Below are positions 1 through 5,383 of a stretch of 9,747 bases of DNA, piece after piece. Source of the DNA: JBHIBA01 sp046758845 (GTDB taxonomy: Bacteria; UBA8248; JACPRG01; G963555815); NCBI GenBank assembly GCA_046758845.1, contig JBHIBA010000168.1:1-9747 (forward strand), given 5' to 3'. The translations under genes were made by a program, and so were the position numbers. The notes below the pieces were generated by a model, which searched no databases, was not told the DNA's origin, and saw only the letters and a list, made by a program, of their open reading frames with translations. Numbering within the stretch: the stretch's first letter is position 1; the number at the start of each line of letters is the position of its first letter.

Positions 1-79
1 CTAACTGAGGGGCCTGATGCCCAAGACTTTTCGAGGGCAACCGCGGTCTTGGCCTGCTGCTCGGTTGGAGCCTCCGCTC

Positions 80-235
80 TCAGCGCTCCACATAAGTGCG
101 CCGCTCTGTCCACACCGTCCAGGCCAGCTGTGCCAGCTTGCGAGCCGTGGCCGCCCGGGCGTCCTTCGCCCCGCGGCGGGCCTTGAGTCTTAGGTAGGAG
201 CTTCGCAGCTGCTGCCCGTTCACCAGCTCCTTTGA
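80..235 (-). pseudogene. Probable C-terminal remnant of an IS110-family transposase
   Basis: Read on the minus strand, this frame ends at a TGA (80-82) and gives a short Arg/Lys/Ala-rich segment containing YLRLKARRGAKDAR, then ATARKLAQLAW, then a TERRTYVER end. This resembles the C-terminal tail of IS110/IS116 transposases (the Transposase_20 end: an RRG-KKA stretch, a vARKLl helix ending in W, then a closing E-Y-x motif). Upstream of about residue KELVNGQ the similarity fades, and nothing like the N-terminal DEDD RuvC-like domain is seen before the SDR gene begins. It is therefore a decayed or truncated fragment, not an active element. The match was made by eye from memory of the family, so it is moderate. 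Alternatively it is an unrelated basic peptide. Confidence 0.5.
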
Positions 236-280
236 GGCGGCGGGCAAGATGCCCACCCCACCTATGGAAATCGTGGTCGT

Positions 281-350
281 GTATCCACCCCGATCTCCGC
301 TGCGGGCTGCGCCCGCGGGGTCTGCGACCCCTCGCTCAGATCGGGGCTAC
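281..350. repeat. Cloverleaf-like palindromic element (two TGC-loop hairpins inside a 9-bp stem)
   Basis: An outer perfect 9-bp stem, CCCCGATCT (288-296) with AGATCGGGG (338-346), encloses two perfect 6-bp hairpins set back to back: GCGGGC-TGC-GCCCGC (302-316) and GGGGTC-TGC-GACCCC (317-331). On the minus strand both loops are GCA, a stable GNA-type triloop. GTA (281-283) and TAC (348-350) extend the symmetry beyond the outer stem. The element starts about 40 bp downstream of the SDR stop codon and is followed by the transposase remnant. No T-tract follows on either strand, so it does not look like a classical intrinsic terminator. It resembles REP/BIME-type mobile palindromes; copy number in the genome is unknown. 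Confidence 0.7.
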
Positions 351-388
351 ACCGGGAAAATGAATGCGCGAATGTATGAAAGGAAGCG

Positions 389-1135
389 CTAGTGAAAATA
401 GGCCCCGCCGTTGACCAGGAGGCTCTGTCCGGTGACGAAGCCGCTGTCCTCACTCGCCAGATAGAGGAGAGTCCCCACAAGGTCGGCGGGTTCGAGGGAC
501 CGCTTGAAACATCGGGCCTGGTTGACCCGCTCGACCTGCTCGGGATTCTCCTTGACCTCGTCTTCCGAGTGGATCACGGCGGGCGCGAGGGCGTTGACGG
601 CGATCCCGTAGTCTCCAACCTCGCGGGCCAGGGCCCGGGTGAAGGCCAGGACGCACCCCTTTGATGTGGTGTAGGCGAGCATCCCCGGAATGCCCAGGTA
701 TAAGCTGTGGGAGGAGATGTTGATGATCTTCCCGGAGCGTTGGGCCTTCATCGTCGGCAGAACCGCCTTAGAGCACAAAAACATGCCCTTCGCGTTCACC
801 GCCATGATCCGGTCCCAGAACTCGACCGACGTCCGTTCCACGGGGATGGTGGCGAATCGGCCGGCGATGGCGGCGTTGTTCACCAGGATGTCAATCCGGC
901 CGTGGGTCTCCACAGTCCCTCGCGCCATGGCCAGCGTGCTGGCCTCATCGCTCACGTCTGTGGTCAAGCCCGTCACCTCGCCGCCCGCCTTCCGGACTTC
1001 ATTGACAGCCTCTCCGTCTTCGTCGATGTCGGCGGCGACGACCTTGGCGCCCTGCGCGGCCAGCGCCCGGACGTACGTGCGCCCGATGCCCCGGGCGCCC
1101 CCTGTCACGATGGCTACTCTGTCTTTGAGGCGCAT
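389..1135 (-). CDS. SDR-family NAD(P)-dependent oxidoreductase
   Basis: This is a 248-residue classical short-chain dehydrogenase/reductase, the family's usual length, and likely a cytosolic NAD(P)-dependent alcohol/ketone oxidoreductase. The Rossmann motif TGGARGIG lies at residues 11-18, an acidic ADID at 35-38 after the second strand favours NAD over NADP, and NNAA is at 86-89. The catalytic set is complete: Asn114, Ser142, Tyr155 and Lys159 (YTTSK). The C-terminus has the usual SGFVTGQSLLVNGG ending. The loop after the active site reads APAVIHS rather than the common NPG-x-x-x-T, so the substrate-loop region is slightly unusual. The ATG at 1133-1135 is preceded by AGGGGAG (1140-1146) a few bases upstream, which fixes the start. 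It lies 352 bp downstream of the OsmC-family gene on the same strand and probably has its own promoter. The substrate is not predictable; a 3-oxoacyl-ACP reductase-like (FabG-type) annotation would be equally generic. Confidence 0.92.
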   Translation of the reverse strand: MRLKDRVAIVTGGARGIGRTYVRALAAQGAKVVAADIDEDGEAVNEVRKAGGEVTGLTTDVSDEASTLAMARGTVETHGRIDILVNNAAIAGRFATIPVERTSVEFWDRIMAVNAKGMFLCSKAVLPTMKAQRSGKIINISSHSLYLGIPGMLAYTTSKGCVLAFTRALAREVGDYGIAVNALAPAVIHSEDEVKENPEQVERVNQARCFKRSLEPADLVGTLLYLASEDSGFVTGQSLLVNGGAYFH

Positions 1136-1487
1136 TTTCTCCCCTCGATGTGAATCCTTCCCGGGTCCACCACACCTTCCCCTTCAGCCGGGATTTTCCC
1201 CGATGGCCCCCGCCATCATACTTCTGACAAGATGTTTTCGTAATGGACCACACCTTGACCACAAGGTCAAGGCTTTGTACTGTTTCTGAACCTGAACGGC
1301 CCCTTGGGAACGGGAGGGCTATGTATTTCCCGAATTATGCTGTGAAACAGAGGGAAGAGCGTCAGGAATCTTAGTAACCCTCTATGTTTGTCCCCCATGG
1401 CTATCCATCCAAAGCAACCTAGCCCCTAAACGGACATCGGATAGAAGATGAGAAGAAATGGATCTAAGAAGCGTCGCGGTTTCACCG
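1136..1487. other. 352-bp spacer between OsmC-family and SDR genes
   Basis: No convincing gene is seen here. The stretch holds the SDR ribosome-binding site, the 20-bp dyad at 1253-1272 and otherwise unstructured sequence. No intrinsic terminator with a T-tract is evident after the OsmC-family stop codon; only a minor CGGT-GAA-ACCG hairpin sits next to the stop. Reading frames that cross the spacer are antisense shadows of the flanking genes. Confidence 0.6.
1253..1272. promoter_or_regulatory. Perfect 8-bp-arm inverted repeat, candidate operator upstream of the SDR gene
   Basis: CCTTGACC (1253-1260) and GGTCAAGG (1265-1272) are perfect inverted copies separated by ACAA. Both arms contain TTGACC, which reads as a sigma70-like -35 hexamer on either strand; on the plus strand TACTGT (1278-1283) lies 17 bp downstream of it. 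The dyad is about 118 bp upstream of the SDR start codon. No U-run follows, so it is more like a protein-binding operator than a terminator. A GACCACA heptamer also occurs twice, 11 bp apart (1246-1252 and 1257-1263). The cognate regulator is not in the window. Confidence 0.45.
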
Positions 1488-2000
1488 TCAAAGCTCTATT
1501 TCGACGTCTTGCCCGTTTACAATGTATGTGCTCTTCAGTGGGACGGCCGTTTGGACCATATTTTCAGCAAAACAGCCGCGCTTGGCATTCCGGATAAGCT
1601 TGTAAAGGTCTTCCTCCGACGCCTCCGACTCAATTTCAAAACGGGTTCTCACCTCGCTGAACCCGCTGAAAACCGTTCCCTTAAGAACGGAACCTCCGCG
1701 AAAGATATCTGACTCGATATGGACTCTCGCGGACCGTAAAGGGATTTGCATCATCGAGGCATACTGCCTCAATTGAGTCAGCAGTCACTGACCGATTCCA
1801 GCCGTCAGGTAGGTCAAGGGCTGAGGGTGGTTTTCCTCCCCCCCCAGGCGGGGGGGCTCATCCGAACACCAAGTAAACTTGCCTTGGGTGGCCTCGTGAA
1901 GTTGCTTTTCCAGATTGACAATATCCACAGGGATCGTCTTCGTCATCGACTGCTCCGACGATTCCTCGTGGGGAGCGTTCTGCGGATGCTCTGCCTGCAT
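1488..2000 (-). CDS. OsmC-family peroxiredoxin-like selenoprotein (in-frame TGA read as Sec)
   Basis: The protein is an OsmC/Ohr-superfamily thiol peroxidase of 170 residues if the TGA at 1785-1787 is decoded as selenocysteine (residue 72). OsmC proteins reduce organic hydroperoxides with a conserved cysteine pair. The N-terminal half ends PPRLGGEENHPQPLTYLTAGIGQ, matching the family's P-RLGGE and PL-YL-AG-G-C pattern, and the TGA falls where the first conserved Cys belongs. Reading continues in the same frame as LLTQLRQYASMMQIPLRSARV, followed by FEIESEAS and RGCFAENM, which contains the second family cysteine (Cys143). Lost catalytic-position TGA, intact frame on both sides, no other stop and a hairpin just downstream all favour Sec over decay. 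The ATG at 1998-2000 has an ideal AAGGAG (2009-2014) 8 nt upstream; Met19 (MTKTIPVD) is an alternative start. The true stop is also TGA (1488-1490). Its neighbours are metabolic enzymes on the same strand, so its job may be peroxide defence or detoxification of an electrophilic intermediate. Alternatives are a Cys-to-stop mutation or a sequencing error. Confidence 0.85.
1753..1773 (-). promoter_or_regulatory. Candidate bacterial SECIS element in the OsmC-family mRNA
   Basis: On the minus strand, just downstream of the in-frame TGA, GAGGCA (1770-1765) and TGCCTC (1761-1756) form a perfect 6-bp stem around a GUA loop. The stem extends outward by U-G, U-A and A-U to 9 bp (1773-1753). The loop G is 21 nt after the UGA and is followed by U. 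Bacterial SECIS elements bound by SelB are hairpins within the coding region just after the UGA, with a small apical loop starting with G (often GU) about 16-37 nt away, so position, loop and stem all fit. In the protein this segment encodes the helix after Sec, so the pairing is not forced by a repeat or low complexity. Confidence 0.75.
1785..1787 (-). other. In-frame TGA, predicted selenocysteine codon (Sec72)
   Basis: This TGA interrupts the OsmC-family frame between TAGIGQ and LLTQLRQ. In homologues the residue at this point is the conserved peroxidatic cysteine. A single base separates TGA from the Cys codons TGC and TGT, and Sec commonly replaces catalytic Cys in thiol peroxidases. Recoding requires SelA, SelB, SelC and SelD, none of which is in this window. 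Confidence 0.8.
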
Positions 2001-2008
2001 GGTTATTT

Positions 2009-2014
2009 CTCCTT
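2009..2014 (-). promoter_or_regulatory. Strong ribosome-binding site of the OsmC-family gene
   Basis: The minus strand reads AAGGAG followed by 8 nt and then ATG. This decides the start at 2000 in favour of the internal Met19 and shows that the N-terminal ORF fragment is a genuinely translated gene start and not a relic. Confidence 0.7.
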
Positions 2015-2145
2015 ATTCTGTGAACTCAAGCTTAAGCTGACTTTTCCGTCGGCTCCTTAGGGAGAATTCGTTCTGGGTTCGTTCGGACACTTTACAGCGA
2101 AAGAGAGAGTACCGCGCCGGGAGAATCCAATCGCAGTGCGCCTTC

Positions 2146-3141
2146 CTACAGGTGCATCGAGCGCCCCAGTCCCTGGGCGGAGGCCCGCTCAAAAACAAAG
2201 TGCGCGAGAGCGATGTCCTGTGTGATCATCCCTTGGGGAACCGCGAGAATGATTTCCTCCTCCCGCTCGCGGCCTGCGGACTTCCCTGAAACAACGTCCC
2301 CAAGCTCCGCATGAAGGCCGGATTCCATAAAAGCGCCGCTCTCGAGGCCCGCCGCCAGGTCGCCCCAGAGCTTGCACTTCTCCCAGTCATCCGGAATCAC
2401 CTTATCGATTCGCCTGAACACCTCGGGGTCAAGCTCCTGATGGGTCCCCATGGAAAGGACGAGGGATCCTTCCCCCAGGAGACGGGCGGGCACAAGGGGC
2501 GCGGCGGCGGTGGTGGCGGTCACAACGATGTCGGCCCCGTCGAGGGCTTCGTCGACCGTGTCCACCGGATGCGCCTGAATCCCCAGTTCCTGCCCCATCC
2601 GGGTGGAAAAGGCCTCTCTGCTTTCCGAGCGGCGGGACGTCACAAAGACCTCCGCGATCGGCAGGATTTCACAGAGCGCCATGAGAACCGTGCGCGCGAT
2701 CTGTCCGGCCCCGACGATCCCCACCCGGCGGCTGTCCGGCCGTGCCAGGAATTTCGCCGCCACCCCGGCCTCGGCCCCAGTCCGCAGGAACCAGCTCCAC
2801 GTCTCGTCAACCATGGCAATGGGTCTGCACGTCTCCAGATCGATCAGGAGGATGTAGCGAAAAGACTCCGGCAGACCCCGGCCGGGGTTATCCGAATTCG
2901 CCGCCGCACAGCGAAAGCCCATGACCGATTGCTTCTTGAGTCCGCACATTTTCGAAAAGAAGTAGTGATGTCCTTCCGTCCTCGGAAGCCATAGCTGCAT
3001 CATGCGGCCCTGAGGATAGAGGGCGTTTTCCTCCGTCGTCGTCACCACGAAGTCCTCCTCCACCAGGCGGAGGGCCGTCGGCATATCCAACAGTTTTTCG
3101 GCATCGGCATTCGGAACGTACAGAAGCTTGAAATCGGCCAT
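2146..3141 (-). CDS. Ornithine cyclodeaminase / mu-crystallin family protein
   Basis: This is a 331-residue member of the OCD/mu-crystallin family, NAD(P)-dependent enzymes that act on amino acids and cyclic imines (ornithine cyclodeaminase, alanine dehydrogenase, ketimine reductase, tauropine-type relatives). The length is typical. The dinucleotide-binding loop GIVGAGQIA is at residues 141-149, preceded by the family's helix LRTGAEAGVAAKFLARPDSR (119-138), and TSRR at 168-171 ends the second Rossmann strand. The conserved ELDPE lies at 236-240, its Asp238 matching the catalytic aspartate region. A cap region with FRYILLIDLETCRPIAMVDE (94-113) is characteristic. The ATG at 3139-3141 has AGAGGAG (3149-3155) 7 nt upstream. 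It starts 51 bp after the creatininase-family gene on the same strand, so the two are probably co-transcribed. The specific substrate is unknown; 'ornithine cyclodeaminase' should be read as a family name only. Confidence 0.9.
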   Translation of the reverse strand: MADFKLLYVPNADAEKLLDMPTALRLVEEDFVVTTTEENALYPQGRMMQLWLPRTEGHHYFFSKMCGLKKQSVMGFRCAAANSDNPGRGLPESFRYILLIDLETCRPIAMVDETWSWFLRTGAEAGVAAKFLARPDSRRVGIVGAGQIARTVLMALCEILPIAEVFVTSRRSESREAFSTRMGQELGIQAHPVDTVDEALDGADIVVTATTAAAPLVPARLLGEGSLVLSMGTHQELDPEVFRRIDKVIPDDWEKCKLWGDLAAGLESGAFMESGLHAELGDVVSGKSAGREREEEIILAVPQGMITQDIALAHFVFERASAQGLGRSMHL

Positions 3142-3192
3142 CCGGAAACTCCTCTAGCGCAAGCGGCGCCTCATCAAACGTTTCTCCGCGGA

Positions 3193-4047
3193 TCAGAGGG
3201 GGGGCTCCACTTCCTGATGCAAGGTGATGGGCAGGTGGCGGAAGCGCTCCACGATCTCCACCGTATTCCGGACGATGACCTCGTGTACCTTCCGCCCTTT
3301 TTCCGCCGAGGCGGTGGTGGGGTCTCCTTCGACCCCCGAGGGTCTGTCTTTCGGCTCCAATTCTCCCGTCCGGAGCGATACCCCCTGTCGAAATTCCCGC
3401 CAAGTGTTCTTGATGGAAACGCGATTTCCCTCCAGCTCCGGATCCAGCATCAGGAAGGAAAAGGAATACTTATCCTGTTGAGACCCCATGGACTTTTCGG
3501 CGTGCTCCATCTCCACAAGCTCAGGCGCATAGTGGAGCATGGCGGAGGTCTCGATTTCGCAGGCGTGACCGATTCCCCCCGGGGGAGACTCGCTCAATTC
3601 CTTCACTTCCAGAAAGGCGACCAGCGCCAGGTCCACGGCACAGATGAACGCCCCGGTGCGGTTCCGAAGCCGCGTGGCGACGGTCTCCGCCGGGGGCAGG
3701 TTGAAGATGCGGTGTCCGTTCAGAATGAAGATCTTCCGGAAGCCGTGGAAAATAAAACTCTGGCAGACGTCTTCGATCACGGCGGCGAGGGTCTCGGGAC
3801 GAAGGGTGAGGGTCCCCGGAAAGGCCATGTGGTGGGGGGTCCAACCGTAAGGAAGCGGAGGGGCCACAAGAACCCCGGTCCGCTCCGCCACGGCCCGAGC
3901 CACTTCCGCCGCCTCCACCGTGTCGGTCTTCAACGGCAGGTGCCGGCCGTGTTGCTCGGTGCTTCCGAGGGGGAGCAATATGGTATCGTTGTCTTCGAGA
4001 TAGGCCTCGACTTCGGGCCACCGCAGATCATGGAGCCAGACTTTCAT
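3193..4047 (-). CDS. Creatininase-family metal-dependent amidohydrolase
   Basis: This is a 284-residue member of the creatininase (creatinine amidohydrolase) superfamily, binuclear-metal hydrolases that open cyclic amides or deformylate. The N-terminal block LPLGSTEQHGRHLPLKTDT (25-43) supplies the metal ligands Glu31, His33 and Asp42. YGWTPHHMAFPGTLTL (67-82) is the second family block, and the third metal histidine is in NGH (His112). GHACEIETSAML (160-171) carries the conserved H-x-x-E-x-E-T-S. The third block reads NGHRIFN where most members have NGHGGN, marking a distinct subgroup. The start is the ATG at 4045-4047, with GGGAGG (4056-4061) 8 nt upstream; an upstream in-frame TTG at 4084-4086 lacks such support and would run into the divergent gene. 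The downstream OCD-family gene (51 bp away) suggests an operon that hydrolyses a cyclic or N-acyl compound and then processes the resulting amino or imino acid. Creatinine itself as substrate is not established. Confidence 0.9.
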   Translation of the reverse strand: MKVWLHDLRWPEVEAYLEDNDTILLPLGSTEQHGRHLPLKTDTVEAAEVARAVAERTGVLVAPPLPYGWTPHHMAFPGTLTLRPETLAAVIEDVCQSFIFHGFRKIFILNGHRIFNLPPAETVATRLRNRTGAFICAVDLALVAFLEVKELSESPPGGIGHACEIETSAMLHYAPELVEMEHAEKSMGSQQDKYSFSFLMLDPELEGNRVSIKNTWREFRQGVSLRTGELEPKDRPSGVEGDPTTASAEKGRKVHEVIVRNTVEIVERFRHLPITLHQEVEPPL

Positions 4048-4079
4048 AGAGGCTTCCTCCCAAGATAAAGAGAAGGGAT

Positions 4080-5282
4080 ATGCCAAGGCTTGAACCTTCC
4101 CGCCGGGGCCGGGAGATCGAATGCACTCCGATCATCGCCCTGGAAAATCGACGCATGGAACTCGTGCGTGAGGGCAAAGACATCGTGAACTTCGCCGGTG
4201 GAGAGTTTGACCTTCCCACCCCCGACGCCATCATCGAAGAGGGCGTGAAGGCGCTTCGTGAGGGTTTTACTCGCTACACGGAAGACGCCGGCCTGCCCGA
4301 GCTTCGAGAGGCGTTGTGTCAAAAGCTCGCCCATGAAAACGCGATTCACTATGCAACGGATGAGGTGCTGATTACGCCGGGCTCAAAGTTCGCGCTCTAT
4401 ACGGCCTTGCAGGTCCTTTGCGAGCCCGGCGATGAAATCCTTATCCCGGCCCCCTTTTGGCCGACGTACAGAGAGCAGATTCTCCTCGCGGGAGGTCGTC
4501 CGCAGGTCATTTCCCTGTCCCGAGAGAACCATTTCAAGCTTACCCCCGAGGCCCTCTTGGGAAGTCTGGCAGAGAAGGCCCGGGTTCTCATTCTGAATAA
4601 TCCCGTCAACCCCACCGGAGCCGTATACACGCGCGCGGAGCTTGAAGCCCTGGCGGAAATCATCGTGCGCGAGGGCCTGTTCGTCATCGTGGATGAGATT
4701 TATGAACACCTCGTCTTCGAGGCAACCGGGCATGTCTCCCTCGCATCACTCGGCGAGGATATCCACTCCCAGACCATTACGGTGGGGGGATGGTCGAAGA
4801 ATTTCTCAATGACGGGTTGGCGCATCGGCTTCGCTGCGGGGCCTCGCGATGTGGTTTCCGCGATGAAGGGGATCCAGAGTCAAGTGACCTCCTGCGCGAA
4901 CGCCGCTGCGCAGAAGGCCGCGGTCATTGCCCTTTCGGGTGGGCCCGTGCGCGAACTCAAAGAAACCCTTCGTGTCCGAAGGGATGCCTTGATGGACGGC
5001 CTGGAAAACCTCCCGGGGTTTTCCCCTCTTTTTCCATCAGCGGGATTTTACATTTTCGTCGAGGTCTCCCCGGACCTTGGCTTCGAGCGGAAGGGCAAGG
5101 GGAAAGCGCCCGTCGATTCGGCTTCACTTGCGAATGCACTCTTGGAAGGGGCTTTGGTGTCGTTATTGCCAGGTTCCATTTTCGGGTCGGAAGGATACCT
5201 TCGGCTGACCTTTGCCCCGACTCCGTTGTCTCGAATCGATGAAGGCGTGAAACGTCTTCGCACCTTTTTCGCATCGAAGTAA
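4080..5282 (+). CDS. Class I/II pyridoxal-phosphate aminotransferase (AspC-like)
   Basis: This is a 400-residue fold-type I aminotransferase of the aspartate/aromatic group, the normal length. It transfers an amino group between an amino acid and a 2-oxo acid using PLP in the cytosol. The N-terminal ECTPIIALENRRMELVREGK matches the usual start of this family. Trp127 in FWPTY stacks on PLP, NNPVNPTG (173-180) holds the PLP-contacting Asn, and VDEIY (204-208) gives Asp205 and Tyr208. Lys240 in GGWSKNFSMTGWRIG is the Schiff-base lysine, and Arg375 in EGYLRLTFA binds the substrate carboxylate. All key residues are present. The ATG at 4080-4082 follows a weak AAGG only a few bases upstream. It diverges from the creatininase-family gene with 32 bp between start codons, so the two transcripts may share control. 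It converges with the TrzA-type amidohydrolase, leaving a 101-bp gap. The amino-acid specificity is not determinable from sequence alone. Confidence 0.93.
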   Translation: MPRLEPSRRGREIECTPIIALENRRMELVREGKDIVNFAGGEFDLPTPDAIIEEGVKALREGFTRYTEDAGLPELREALCQKLAHENAIHYATDEVLITPGSKFALYTALQVLCEPGDEILIPAPFWPTYREQILLAGGRPQVISLSRENHFKLTPEALLGSLAEKARVLILNNPVNPTGAVYTRAELEALAEIIVREGLFVIVDEIYEHLVFEATGHVSLASLGEDIHSQTITVGGWSKNFSMTGWRIGFAAGPRDVVSAMKGIQSQVTSCANAAAQKAAVIALSGGPVRELKETLRVRRDALMDGLENLPGFSPLFPSAGFYIFVEVSPDLGFERKGKGKAPVDSASLANALLEGALVSLLPGSIFGSEGYLRLTFAPTPLSRIDEGVKRLRTFFASK

Positions 5283-5383
5283 ACCCTGGACTGCGTGACG
5301 GGAACCGTTCGTCCAATCACCGCATTCAGGGTGACCACAGAATCAGGAGGGCGGCTCTCGAGCGGGTTCGCACCTCCGGACAA
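5283..5383. terminator. Convergent-gene spacer with nested inverted repeats, possible bidirectional transcription end
   Basis: The space between two convergent genes contains a nested dyad: ACCCTG (5283-5288) with CAGGGT (5327-5332) on the outside, and ACGG-GAA-CCGT (5298-5308) within. There is no T-tract on either strand, so this is at most a weak or Rho-assisted terminator. The call rests on position as much as on structure. Confidence 0.25.

Noticed and set aside
690..1289. 199-codon open frame on the plus strand
   Set aside because: Mostly antisense to the SDR gene, whose catalytic residues are all intact on the minus strand.
1488..2000. Two separate small genes, or a pseudogene split by a stop, in the OsmC-family locus
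   Set aside because: Both halves are in the same frame, each matches its own part of one OsmC domain, the stop sits precisely at the conserved Cys, and a SECIS-like hairpin follows. The C-terminal half lacks its own ATG and ribosome-binding site.
2311..2994. 227-codon open frame on the plus strand
   Set aside because: Antisense shadow of the OCD-family gene, with Gly/Arg/His-rich low-complexity translation.
3217..4068. 283-codon open frame on the plus strand
   Set aside because: Antisense shadow of the creatininase-family gene, caused by high GC at third positions; it has no recognisable motif and no ribosome-binding site.
4048..4086. Longer N-terminus of the creatininase-family protein from an upstream TTG
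   Set aside because: The ATG at 4045-4047 has GGGAGG at ideal spacing, and homology begins right after it; the extension would overlap the divergent aminotransferase start.
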